From SIG299 sp964544055 (GTDB lineage Bacteria; Bacillota; Clostridia; Lachnospirales; Lachnospiraceae), in NCBI GenBank assembly GCA_964544055.1, contig CAZJAA010000005.1:28463-92462 (forward strand): a stretch of DNA of 64,000 bases. Reading direction: 5' to 3'. Position 1 is the stretch's first letter; every line of letters begins with the position of its first letter. Shown piece by piece: positions 17,911 through 26,469 of the stretch. Both the position numbers and the translations under genes were made by a program. A model generated the notes under the pieces. It did no database searches. It was not told the DNA's origin and worked only from the letters and a program-made list of their open reading frames with translations.

Positions 17911-20088
17911 CTACTCCACCTTCAGCACGCCCACCGTTTCTTCCATCTGGGCGGCTTTTTCCGAAAGCAGTTCTACGCTCTTGCGCAGTTCTTCTACCAG
18001 TCCCTGCTGTATTTTTGCATTATCATCCACCTGCATCGTATTCGCACTTGTTTCTTCGGAAACTGCCGAAATATTCATTACAGAATTGACCGCTTCTTTC
18101 TTTACATCCTCCATGAACAGCATTCCTTCGGTTATTTTTTTCAGGTTATCGACCATTTGCTTTACCCGCTCGTTCACTTTATGAAAAGCTTCCAGCGTAC
18201 TATCCAGCGATGCATTCTGGGATGCAACTATGCTTCCTGCCTGGTTGGCAGCTTCCACCGTCTGCCCTGCCTGTGCCTGAATTTTTCCTACAATGCCTCC
18301 AATTTCACTTGCTGCTTCTCTGGACTGGTCTGCCAGCTTCCGGATTTCCTCTGCAACCACAGCAAAACCGCGTCCGGCCTCTCCGGCACGCGCTGCCTCG
18401 ATGGAAGCATTCAGAGAAAGAAGGTTCGTCTGCGAAGCAATATCGTTGATAATATTGGCAAATGCTCCAATAGACTTTGTCTGCTCGTTTAACGAGGTAA
18501 TATCCGAGCAGATGGCATGGGTAATTTCCTCTGTTGCCTTTGATTTCTCGTGAAGTTCATCAATGATTTCCAGTCCATTTCCAATCGCAGTCTTCGTATC
18601 TTCGGAAATCCGGGTAATTTCCTCCGAATAACCGGATACCGCTTCAATCTGTCTGGACAACTCGGTAATCTGCAGCACGCATTCCTGAGCATCCTCTGCC
18701 TGAACGGAAATCCCCTGCTCAATTTCACCAACCGCAGTGCTGATTTCATCACTGGACTGGATTAATGTTTCTGTATGTGCACCAACCTGTCCTGTTACCG
18801 CAGAAACAGTTGACATAACCTCTTTTACCTGCGTTATCAGTGTGCGGATGCTTTCCGTCATGCGGTCTACATTTCCTGCAATCTGCCCAAGCTCATCCCT
18901 GCTTTTTGCCGGCTTGCCCGAAGTAAAATCGCCTCCGGATACCTTTTCCAGCCTTTTTGTCACCATCTTCATGCCACCATTCATTGTATGGGCAAGGAAA
19001 ACACAGATAGCAACCGCAAGCACAATAGCAATTGCTATCAGCAACAGAGTTGTTGTCTGTATTCTGGCTGCAGATTCCATCAAGACTGCTTCAGGGATAA
19101 AAGATGCCAGCATTGCTCCGGTATCACCTAAAACAGAATAAGCAAACACATAGCTTTTTCCCTGCCAGGTCGTATGTAAAAAGCCTTCTGACTGCCCGGA
19201 GGTAATTGCCTGCTCGTACACTTCCAGTTCACAAAATACCGGAATTTCTCCTTCATTCTGTCCATCCGTACCGCCACAATAGGTTGTTTCATTGCCGTCC
19301 GGTGCCACAAAAGAAGCATAGCTTCCCGCACCCTTATCCAAATCCAGTAATGAATTATAAACCACGGAACGGTCAATATCCACAACAAAAACCATGTTAC
19401 CACTTTTCATTCCAACCTTGCGCCACAAACTGATCGCATAGTTTGTGGATTTAAAGTTTTCTTCCTTGGCAACTACAGCTTCATCCAAATAAGTATGACG
19501 GCCAAGATACCCAAACTTTTCCTGGGCTGACAAGATATTGCTACCCTCCGCACTTGCGGCAAATTCTGAAAAATAATTATCGGCTATCGGCAGCGGAGTT
19601 GTACTCAGCCCTATGGTTTTATCAGTGAAAAAGTATAAATGATATACAAAATCGGAAATCTGCTTTAAATTTCTGATTTTACTCTGTATTCTTGTTTTTG
19701 CTTCTTTCTGATCCTCCGTCAGATTACCATAATCAATGTTGGATGCCAGATAAAAATTCATGGCATCATCATCCGTCATGATTTCTATCATACGGTCACT
19801 GACCTGTTCCAGACCAAGTTCGATATAGTCGCCCTTTGCCTTTACGGTTGTTACCAAGGCACTTTCTGCCTCTTCCACCAGCATTTCTTTTGCCGAAGAA
19901 TAGGACATGATACCCTGCACCACAATCATCAGGATTAACAGTACAAAGGCAATCACGGTTTTTGTAATCAGACTGTCAAACAGTCCGGATTTTCCGGTAT
20001 TCTTAACTCTCCTCTTTTTTTCCGGTTGATATTTTCTCTGCTTCTTCGCTTTTTTTTCTGCCCTGCTGCTTTGTTTCATCTTTTTCAT
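17911..20088 (-). CDS. Methyl-accepting chemotaxis protein
   Basis: A 725-residue membrane receptor. The start at 20088 (MKKMKQSSRAEKK) has AGGAGG seven bases upstream; an in-frame ATG at 20109 lacks it. A very basic tail (about 1-40) precedes the first membrane helix (TKTVIAFVLLILMIVVQGIM). An extracellular sensing region of about 270 residues follows, probably a Cache-type fold. A second helix (LLLIAIAIVLAVAICVFLA) leads to a HAMP region and a long coiled coil. The signalling tip has AGEAGRGFAVVAEEIRKLAD. It is monocistronic, and no other motility gene is in view. Its ligand is unknown; proximity to sugar genes is only suggestive. Confidence 0.92.
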   Translation of the reverse strand: MKKMKQSSRAEKKAKKQRKYQPEKKRRVKNTGKSGLFDSLITKTVIAFVLLILMIVVQGIMSYSSAKEMLVEEAESALVTTVKAKGDYIELGLEQVSDRMIEIMTDDDAMNFYLASNIDYGNLTEDQKEAKTRIQSKIRNLKQISDFVYHLYFFTDKTIGLSTTPLPIADNYFSEFAASAEGSNILSAQEKFGYLGRHTYLDEAVVAKEENFKSTNYAISLWRKVGMKSGNMVFVVDIDRSVVYNSLLDLDKGAGSYASFVAPDGNETTYCGGTDGQNEGEIPVFCELEVYEQAITSGQSEGFLHTTWQGKSYVFAYSVLGDTGAMLASFIPEAVLMESAARIQTTTLLLIAIAIVLAVAICVFLAHTMNGGMKMVTKRLEKVSGGDFTSGKPAKSRDELGQIAGNVDRMTESIRTLITQVKEVMSTVSAVTGQVGAHTETLIQSSDEISTAVGEIEQGISVQAEDAQECVLQITELSRQIEAVSGYSEEITRISEDTKTAIGNGLEIIDELHEKSKATEEITHAICSDITSLNEQTKSIGAFANIINDIASQTNLLSLNASIEAARAGEAGRGFAVVAEEIRKLADQSREAASEIGGIVGKIQAQAGQTVEAANQAGSIVASQNASLDSTLEAFHKVNERVKQMVDNLKKITEGMLFMEDVKKEAVNSVMNISAVSEETSANTMQVDDNAKIQQGLVEELRKSVELLSEKAAQMEETVGVLKVE

Positions 20089-20114
20089 AAACTTTCCTCC
20101 TGTTGACATTTAGG

Positions 20115-20160
20115 TACTCTCGGAATGTTTCCTTCAGAAAATTCCATGAGTACATATTTT
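20115..20160 (-). repeat. Leader inverted repeat (receptor copy)
   Basis: The sequence around TACTCTCGGAAT...ATTCCATGAGTA forms a hairpin in the 5' leader of the chemotaxis receptor. A near-identical element lies at 27768-27810 in the leader of the M18 aminopeptidase; about 40 bases align with few changes. Confidence 0.7.
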
Positions 20161-20224
20161 ATTTCAGCGAAAAATATAGTTTTCTTGTTCCCTGTTAAGG
20201 GTTCTTGTTTTCTGTGTATAGAAC

Positions 20225-20289
20225 AAAGAAAGGTTATTTTTCAGTGACAGAAGTTCATCAGCACTTTCAAAATAACCTTTCTTTTTATA
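20225..20289. terminator. Strong hairpin with T-tract
   Basis: Arms AAAGAAAGGTTATTTT (20225-20240) and AAAATAACCTTTCTTT (20269-20284) pair perfectly over 16 bases, followed by TTTTT on the plus strand. Its gene is unclear. It may serve read-through from the methyltransferase side, or be a remnant. The gap 20290-20875 holds only short reading frames. Confidence 0.6.
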
Positions 20290-20459
20290 ATTTTTACCCT
20301 CTCACGTTCCCCAAACGCTTCTACCTCCGATACAATACCTTCTCTTAATGTATCGTTCGACTATATTCTATCATTTTTATGCATTTTTGTCAATTCAAAC
20401 ATTCCATTTCTCTATTTTTTAGTGATTTTGCACAAATTTAAGTCAGAAAATTATAACTT

Positions 20460-20627
20460 ATGACGAAGAAAATAAACGGATATGTCATCATAAATGATAC
20501 CGTCGAACAAAACAGCTTTCCTCTTACCGAACGCCAATCGCCGTTCGATTCCACGGATTATCCTGTGTACCATCTGCTGATAGAAGGCGGTGAAATCGTG
20601 GATATTCAGGAACAGTATGAAACGTAA
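20460..20627 (+). CDS. Short open reading frame, doubtful (55 aa)
   Basis: An ATG at 20460 opens 55 codons (start MTKKINGYVI, end DIQEQYET). The composition is protein-like and base composition is more GC-rich than its flanks. No ribosome site is visible. It could be a fragment of a lost gene. On the other strand a 32-codon frame at 20691-20789, with an AAGGAG site and a Cys-rich end (MRRCGC), is equally uncertain. No function can be assigned. Confidence 0.25.
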   Translation: MTKKINGYVIINDTVEQNSFPLTERQSPFDSTDYPVYHLLIEGGEIVDIQEQYET

Positions 20628-20875
20628 GGGTTCGATTTTATAACACCTAATTTACTACCTGCAGTACCTTTCTGACTGCTTCCGACTGCATCAGCAGCCA
20701 CATCTTCTCATTTCCACATTCAAATTAAAATACAAGTCATTTTGAAAAATCCAATCTTTTGACTCTTTTTTTCTGTATATATCAATCATTCTTTGCCACT
20801 CCTTCAAACAGCTTCTTGATTATTGATAATTGTAACGTATTTGGCATTACGTTTCAAGCAAATTTAAACCTGCAC

Positions 20876-21574
20876 CTATCTCTTTTCAATCATCAAATGA
20901 TGAAAAAACGCAATCTCCTTATAGCCATCCATATCCGATACCCGCATCTCGATTTCCACCATTTTATCCTGCCAGTCAGCGTCTTTCTGTATTTCCTGAT
21001 TTTGCTGCATATCCCAGAAAGTTCTCATCCCCAGTATCTTCGTAATCGCAAGTTCCGGACACCATTTCTCAATATCTGCATCCTCATAGTAACGAATTGC
21101 TCCGTACCTGGAAGCCATTCCGTCATTACCATCAAGCAGACTATGGGCATGCTCAAAATCATTTAAAAGTACCACCATCTGCATAACCCGTCCTGCACGA
21201 TTATGTTTCACGATGGAAAGCTTTCCGTCAGGTTTTAAAATCCTCGCAAACTCCTTAACAATATCCTCCCTGTCTTCAGCGTACTCCAGAACATTGTGAC
21301 AGATAATCCTATCAAAAGTCTCATTCTCAAATTTACGCAATTCCCCGGTGCTGCCGATAATTTGCGTATACCGGTTGTCTGCCCACCTTGTCTTTATGCT
21401 GTCTTCATCCGGTTCGATAGCGGTTACCTCGTTATGCTCTGCCAGATAATTGGCAGTTACTCCGATACCACTGCCAAAATCAAGGATCTTCTTATCTCGA
21501 ATTTCTCCTAATTGTTTCCATACCATTCGCTTCATGAGACATTCCCACGGTTGTAAATCTGTTATTTTATGCAT
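20876..21574 (-). CDS. Class I SAM-dependent methyltransferase
   Basis: A 232-residue cytoplasmic enzyme. The SAM-binding motif I is KILDFGSGIGVTANYLA, and the acidic end of strand 2 is AIEPDEDS. Motif post-I/II is visible as FDRIICHNVLEYAEDREDIV, followed by FARILKPDGKLSIVKHN, typical of the Methyltransf_11/UbiE-like group. A GGAG site precedes the ATG. It is a single gene flanked by a restriction-modification remnant, which does not identify the substrate. Confidence 0.85.
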   Translation of the reverse strand: MHKITDLQPWECLMKRMVWKQLGEIRDKKILDFGSGIGVTANYLAEHNEVTAIEPDEDSIKTRWADNRYTQIIGSTGELRKFENETFDRIICHNVLEYAEDREDIVKEFARILKPDGKLSIVKHNRAGRVMQMVVLLNDFEHAHSLLDGNDGMASRYGAIRYYEDADIEKWCPELAITKILGMRTFWDMQQNQEIQKDADWQDKMVEIEMRVSDMDGYKEIAFFHHLMIEKR

Positions 21575-21660
21575 CGTACCAGCTCCATTTCAATGATTCA
21601 CGCTTTATACCAAACCGGTATATTTATTCTAAAATAATTCGTCCTTTTCATTCTTCTTTC

Positions 21661-22032
21661 TTACCTTTTTAGAATACTACAATATACGTTCCTTTTCAAC
21701 GAACTTTCGCAATTTATCACAATATCTCCCATAGGAAGTTTTTTAATATATATACCTTTAACCTCTGCCATTGTTTTTCCAACTTCCAAGTAATTTACAA
21801 TTCTATAATACCAATTTAAAAGACTCGAGTTTATAATACCAAGCAGATAATATAAGTCAACGGCTAAATTCTGCTCTAATGGATATATTGAATGTAATGT
21901 ATTATTGCTAGCATTTCCTTTATCATATGTTGCAATTAAACAGTCACGAGTTTTTAACACGCCGTGAGCAATTTTCTCCTTGAGTTTTAAAAAAAACTGT
22001 GGTAGAATCATAGTTGATATTGAAAAAGGCAA
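21661..22032 (-). pseudogene. Remnant of a type II RM enzyme (TaqI-like specificity domain)
   Basis: The 123-codon frame carries a motif set typical of the C-terminal target-recognition domain of TaqI/Eco57I-type modification enzymes: CLIATYDKG, YYLLGIINSSLLNWYY, and GKTMAEVKGIYIKKLP. The catalytic methylase (NPPY) and nuclease parts are absent. The 5' end runs into the pheS promoter and T-box of the opposite strand, so the gene was cut here. Its base composition is more AT-rich than the neighbours, consistent with acquired DNA. Whether any product is made is unknown. Confidence 0.65.
21980..22008 (+). promoter_or_regulatory. pheST promoter
   Basis: TTGAGT (21980-21985) and TAGAAT (22003-22008) with a 17-base spacer lie just upstream of the T-box leader. 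The promoter is inside the opposite-strand restriction-modification remnant. Confidence 0.65.
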
Positions 22033-22386
22033 CGATCGTGTAGGCTTGTTCTTTGACAGCCACAGATGCTTATACTTTTTTCAGAGAGAAGGAGTCATCG
22101 GCTGAAAGCTCCTTTAAGGTAAGGTAAGCATTGACTTTCCCACGGGAGCCGCAGCCGTAAACCACAGGTAAAACACATCTCAAGCGTTTTACCGGATGCA
22201 GTAGCCGCTGACGATTCATGCACGTTACGCATGGTAATGAGAGTTTTTTACGTTCACAGAAGGTTTCGCAGGATTTTTCTCAACTGCTGTTCCCCTGCTG
22301 TCCGCTTCTGCTTGACGTAAAAAGAATCTGGGTGGTACCGCGGAAAAATTTCGTCCCTTGCATGTAATTGCAAGGGACTTTTTGTA
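22016..22386 (+). promoter_or_regulatory. T-box leader of pheST
   Basis: A tRNA-sensing attenuator, presumably for uncharged tRNA-Phe. The conserved T-box GGGTGGTACCGCGG is at 22330-22343. The terminator GTCCCTTGCA/TGCAAGGGAC with a T-run ends at about 22385. An upstream AGAGAG...GGCTGAAAGCTCC segment (about 22083-22114) is the usual Stem II/III region. I could not place the Phe specifier codon with confidence; the amino acid is inferred from the downstream genes. Confidence 0.88.
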
Positions 22387-22392
22387 TTCCAA

Positions 22393-22472
22393 GTAAAACA
22401 ATGAGCTGCTTTAGCAGCGGCTGACAGCTCAGCTGGCAGGTTTTACGAATGCGAGGGGCGGGGGCTGAATAG
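22393..22472 (+). repeat. Structured dispersed repeat, copy 2
   Basis: It lies directly behind the T-box terminator, in the leader of pheS. The outer stem is GTAAAAC/GTTTTAC. The inner hairpins are GCTGC-TTTA-GCAGC and CTGACAGC-TCA-GCTGGCAG, and the end is GGGCTGAATAG. It would be transcribed only when the T-box lets RNA polymerase through. A further shared stretch (ATATAAGCAAATAC, about 22499-22512) also occurs at the pheS-pheT junction. Confidence 0.75.
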
Positions 22473-22583
22473 TTACTACCTTATCCTATTAAACCTCATA
22501 TAAGCAAATACACAGGAGTCAAGCTTGCTTGCATTTACACGCCAAAGAACACGACACGTTATAAAAAAGAAAGGAACAAAGAA

Positions 22584-23612
22584 ATGAACACAAATTTAGA
22601 ACAGATTAAGCAGGAAATTCTTGCAGGAGCAGATGCACTTGCTTCCTCCAAGGATGTATACGAATTCCGGAAAAAATATTTAGACGGCAAAACCGGAAAA
22701 ATCGGTCTTTTAATGAAAGAAATGAAGAACCTTGCTCCGGAGGAAAGAGCCGCTTACGGAAAGGGTGTCAACGAGTTAAAGGAATGGGCACTTGGATTTT
22801 TGTCCTCCCTTGACGAAAAGATGAAGGCACAGGAATTACAGAACCGCTACGAATCTGAAAAGATTGATATTTCCCTGCCGGCACAGACCGTTCCGGAAGG
22901 CAATTTACACCCTATCACCTTAGTAAAAAATCAGATTATCGACATTTTTGCAGGCATGGGCTTTGAAATTTACGAGGGCACGGAAATTGAAACGGACTAC
23001 TACAATTTCACCGCCTTAAATACGCCGCAGGATCACCCGGCAAGAGACATGCAGGATACTTTCTATCTGTCTCCGGAATTCCTGCTCCGCACCCAGACCT
23101 CGGCAGGTCAGATTCACGTTATGGAAAACAAGAAGCCGCCAATCAAGATTTTATCTCCTGGTAAGGTATTCCGTTCCGATGATGACGCTACCCATTCTCC
23201 GATGTTCACCCAGATGGAGGGTCTGGTCGTAGACAAGGGCATCACCCTTTGCGACCTGCAGGGTATGTTAGACGAATTTGTAAGAAGAATTTATGGGGAA
23301 GGCACAAAGACACGGCTGCGCCCATCCTATTTCCCATTCACCGAGCCATCCGTAGAAGTGGACTGCTCCTGCTTTGAATGCGGCGGCAAGGGCTGTAAGC
23401 TTTGTAAGGGAACCGGCTGGATTGAAATTCTTGGTGCCGGCATCGTAAACAACAAGGTGCTGGAAAACTGCGGCATTGACCCAAACGTTTACAGCGGTCT
23501 TGCCTTTGGTATCGGTATTGAGCGTACCGCCATGTTAAAATACGGCATCAACAACATCAAGCACCTGTTTGAGTCCGACTTAAAGGTACTCGGTCAGCTA
23601 AATGACAAATAA
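22584..23612 (+). CDS. pheS: Phenylalanyl-tRNA synthetase alpha subunit
   Basis: The 342-residue catalytic subunit of the alpha2beta2 enzyme that charges tRNA-Phe. An N-terminal coiled coil (about 1-90) binds tRNA. The class II motif 2 is KVFRSDDDATHSPMFTQMEG and motif 3 is GLAFGIGIERTAMLKYG. An insertion with paired cysteines (DCSCFECGGKGCKLCKGTGW, about residues 269-288) is the normal zinc-like feature of many bacterial PheS. AAGGA precedes the start. Expression should follow the T-box. The partner pheT lies 248 bases downstream, a wider gap than usual, filled by a structured repeat. Confidence 0.97.
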   Translation: MNTNLEQIKQEILAGADALASSKDVYEFRKKYLDGKTGKIGLLMKEMKNLAPEERAAYGKGVNELKEWALGFLSSLDEKMKAQELQNRYESEKIDISLPAQTVPEGNLHPITLVKNQIIDIFAGMGFEIYEGTEIETDYYNFTALNTPQDHPARDMQDTFYLSPEFLLRTQTSAGQIHVMENKKPPIKILSPGKVFRSDDDATHSPMFTQMEGLVVDKGITLCDLQGMLDEFVRRIYGEGTKTRLRPSYFPFTEPSVEVDCSCFECGGKGCKLCKGTGWIEILGAGIVNNKVLENCGIDPNVYSGLAFGIGIERTAMLKYGINNIKHLFESDLKVLGQLNDK

Positions 23613-23718
23613 TAGTAACTATTCAGCCATATATAAGCAAATACCAGGATGCATGCTTACTTGCTAAACTGGATACTTTGCTTATATATGGGCGATTAGC
23701 ACCACGCCACCCACATGA
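23613..23718 (+). repeat. Hairpin module in the pheS-pheT gap
   Basis: A perfect 15-bp hairpin CCATATATAAGCAAA/TTTGCTTATATATGG (23627-23641 and 23677-23691) lies here. Bases 23618-23628 (ACTATTCAGCC) pair with 23786-23796 at the far end of repeat copy 3. CCACGCCACC (23702-23711) can pair with GGTGGTGTGG (23777-23786). The whole gap therefore looks like one folded RNA of about 180 bases. Confidence 0.6.
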
Positions 23719-23795
23719 GTAAAATAATAGGCTGCTTTAGCAGCGACTGACAGCACAGCTGGCAGATTTTACGAACGGTGGTGTGGGCTGAATAG
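23719..23795 (+). repeat. Structured dispersed repeat, copy 3
   Basis: The same three-stem element as at 12281 and 22393. Here the outer stem is GTAAAAT/ATTTTAC: both closing bases differ from the other copies and still pair. The inner hairpins are GCTGC-TTTA-GCAGC and CTGACAGC-ACA-GCTGGCAG, ending in GGGCTGAATAG. Confidence 0.78.
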
Positions 23796-23860
23796 TAACC
23801 TGCAAAAATAAGGAAAGGAATACGGTTTCCACAACAAGAACCGTACAAGGGGAAATAAAA

Positions 23861-26281
23861 ATGTTAACACCATTAAGCTGGTTAAAAGATTATGTAGACA
23901 TTAACATTACACCACAGGAATTAGAAGAAAAGCTGTTTTCCTGCGGATTTGAGGTAGAAGAAGCATATGAGGTTGGTAAGGACATCAGCAAGGTAGTCGT
24001 AGGTCATGTACTGACCTGCGAGGCAATTCCGGAAACACACCTGCATGTCTGCCAGGTAGACTGCGGCGAACACGGACAATTCCAGATTTGCTGCGGTGCC
24101 GACAACGTGCATGCAGGTGGAAAATTCCCAACCGCACTGGTAGGCGCCACCGTTTACGCCACCGCCAAGGATCACAAAACCATAGAGGGCGTTATGACAA
24201 TTGGCAAGGGCAAGCTGCGTGGCTATGAATCGTTTGGTATGCTCTGCTCCGGCGCAGAGCTTGGCGTTTCTGAAAATATGTATCCGGGTGCCGGCTACAA
24301 CGGTCTTCTGGTTCTGCCGGAGGATGCACCAATTGGTGCTGATGTCAAGCCGATTCTCGGTCTGGATGACTGGATTTTTGACATTGCCATCACGGCAAAC
24401 CGTCCGGACTGCCAGAGCATCTACGGCATAGCAAGAGAAGTGGCAGCCGTGCTGGAAACGGAAGTAAAAACTCCGGCACTGGATTATACCGAATCCGACA
24501 TTACGATTCCGGATTTTAAAGTAACCGTAGACTGTCCGGAGCTTTGCCCTCGTTACAGTGCGCACTATGTTACTGATGTCAAAATTGCAGAATCCCCTGC
24601 CTGGATGAAACGCCGTCTTGCCCTGGTCGGCATTGACGCTATTTCCAACGTAGTCGATATCACCAACTACATTTTAAAGGAACTTGGACAGCCGATGCAT
24701 GCCTTTGATTACTCCACCTTGGAAGGGGATGCCATCAACGTGCGCCGTGCAACAGATGGAGAAAAGATTGTCACTCTGGATGAAACAGAACTGACCCTCA
24801 CCTCCGAAAATATGTTAATCTGTGACGGTGTCAAGCCGGTTGCTTTAGCCGGTGTCATGGGTGGTTTAAACTCCGAAATCCGTGAGACCACAAAAAATGT
24901 CTTATTCGAATCTGCAAAATTTGCCAGAGACAATATCCGAAGAACCTCCCGTTCTGTCGGCAAGTCCTCCGATTCCAGCTCCCGCTACGCAAAGGGTGTG
25001 GACGAATACGCAACCGTTATGGCATTAAAGCGTGCCCTGCACTTAATCGAAGAACTTGGCTGCGGTAAGGTAGCAAAGCTTCATGTAGATGTCAATACCG
25101 GAAACAGCGTAGAACCAAAGCAGCTTACCGTCAGCATTGACAAAGTAAATCAAGTGCTTGGCATCACGGTTCCGACCGAGGATATTCTCCGCATTATGAC
25201 AAATTTAACCTTTAAACCTCAGATAAACGGTGACGAACTGGTTCTTCAGATTCCGGCATTCCGCGAGGATATGGAATCCTATCAGGATGTGGCAGAAGAA
25301 GTTATCCGTCTGTATGGCTATGAACACATCGTGCCAAGCTTCCTGCCAAGCGCAAGAGTAACCGCTGGCGGCGAAACCATGCAGCAGAAGGCAGAAATGC
25401 GCTTAAAGAAGGCACTGTGCGGTGTTGGTGCTTATGAATGCATCCACTACTCCTTCTTCTCTCCATCCGACCTGGATTTATTGAAGCTGCCTGCGGATGC
25501 ACCGGAGCGTCATGCCATCCGTCTGATGAATCCAATCAGCGAAGAATTGTCCTTAATGAGAACCACACTGGCTGCTTCCATGATCAACGCCGTAGTCCGC
25601 AACCAGAAAAAAGGTAATCTAGAAGGCAGATTATTTGAAATTGCCAAGAAATTCATTCCGGGAGAACTTCCGTTAACTGCATATCCAGACGAGCGTCAGA
25701 CGCTCTGCGTGGCACTGTTCGGACAAAATGAATCCTTCTTCACCATGAAGGGCGTGGCAGAAAAAATTGCAAGCGTACTGCATGTGGAATTTAAGTATGC
25801 AAACACACAGAATACGTTCCTGCACCCATACCAGACTGCTTCCGTTTCTGTTGGGGACGAGGTCGTTGGTTACTTTGGTAAGCTCGCCTATGATATTTCG
25901 GATGAATGCGACCTGCGTATGCCGATTTATTTAATGGAGCTTGATCTGGAACAGCTTTCCAAGTGGTACGGCAACAAGGCAATGTTCACTCCGCTACCAA
26001 AATTCCCGGAAGAACAGCGTGACCTTGCCATTGTAGTAGACAAGGCTGTTACCTGTGGTGCGCTTGAAGACACAATCAAGGAATCCTGCAAATATGTCAC
26101 CTCCATCCGCCTGTTCGACATTTTTGAAGGCACACAGCTTGGCGAAGGCAAAAAGAGCATGGCATTTAATGTGGTATTCACACCAAAGGATGAGGAATTT
26201 GGTTCTGATTCCGTGGATGGATTTGTAAAGAAGATTTTGAAGAATATGAATAAAAAATTTGGTGCAGAATTAAGAAGTTAA
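23861..26281 (+). CDS. pheT: Phenylalanyl-tRNA synthetase beta subunit
   Basis: An 806-residue subunit carrying tRNA-binding, editing and structural domains. In order: N-terminal tRNA-binding OB-fold (about 40-150, GHVLTCEAIPETHLHVCQVD), B3/B4 editing region (about 210-370), B5 domain (about 405-470), the inactive catalytic-like domain, and the C-terminal ferredoxin-fold anticodon-binding domain (KFPEEQRDLAIVVD onward). Length is normal. GGGG precedes the ATG. It is cotranscribed with pheS across the structured gap, which may affect the subunit ratio; this is inference. Confidence 0.97.
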   Translation: MLTPLSWLKDYVDINITPQELEEKLFSCGFEVEEAYEVGKDISKVVVGHVLTCEAIPETHLHVCQVDCGEHGQFQICCGADNVHAGGKFPTALVGATVYATAKDHKTIEGVMTIGKGKLRGYESFGMLCSGAELGVSENMYPGAGYNGLLVLPEDAPIGADVKPILGLDDWIFDIAITANRPDCQSIYGIAREVAAVLETEVKTPALDYTESDITIPDFKVTVDCPELCPRYSAHYVTDVKIAESPAWMKRRLALVGIDAISNVVDITNYILKELGQPMHAFDYSTLEGDAINVRRATDGEKIVTLDETELTLTSENMLICDGVKPVALAGVMGGLNSEIRETTKNVLFESAKFARDNIRRTSRSVGKSSDSSSRYAKGVDEYATVMALKRALHLIEELGCGKVAKLHVDVNTGNSVEPKQLTVSIDKVNQVLGITVPTEDILRIMTNLTFKPQINGDELVLQIPAFREDMESYQDVAEEVIRLYGYEHIVPSFLPSARVTAGGETMQQKAEMRLKKALCGVGAYECIHYSFFSPSDLDLLKLPADAPERHAIRLMNPISEELSLMRTTLAASMINAVVRNQKKGNLEGRLFEIAKKFIPGELPLTAYPDERQTLCVALFGQNESFFTMKGVAEKIASVLHVEFKYANTQNTFLHPYQTASVSVGDEVVGYFGKLAYDISDECDLRMPIYLMELDLEQLSKWYGNKAMFTPLPKFPEEQRDLAIVVDKAVTCGALEDTIKESCKYVTSIRLFDIFEGTQLGEGKKSMAFNVVFTPKDEEFGSDSVDGFVKKILKNMNKKFGAELRS

Positions 26282-26310
26282 TCGCCAGAGTTTTCACAAA
26301 ATAAGAATTT

Positions 26311-26446
26311 AGAAAATCCCATTTTCGTATTCGACCGCTTTTTCTGACAACCGCTCGCCCCGGGTGGACAAAGAAAACTTCCTTTGTCCACCGAAATGCG
26401 AACATTCGTCAGTTGAAAGACCGGATACCTGAAAATGGGATTTTCT
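26311..26446. terminator. Nested inverted repeat at convergent pheT/apeB ends
   Basis: Outer arms AGAAAATCCCATTTTC and GAAAATGGGATTTTCT pair perfectly over 16 bases. An inner arm pair GGTGGACAAAG/CTTTGTCCACC and a TCTGAC/GTCAG pair lie within. The element sits between convergent genes and probably ends transcription from both sides, but it is much larger than a plain intrinsic terminator. Confidence 0.6.
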
Positions 26447-26469
26447 CATTCTATGCATTACGCAATACC

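Noticed and set aside
20876..22032. Methyltransferase plus RM remnant as a working restriction system
   Set aside because: The methyltransferase has UbiE/Methyltransf_11-like motifs rather than a DNA methylase NPPY signature, and the RM frame lacks catalytic domains.
23921..24565. A 214-codon minus-strand frame
   Set aside because: It is antisense to the tRNA-binding and editing parts of pheT.
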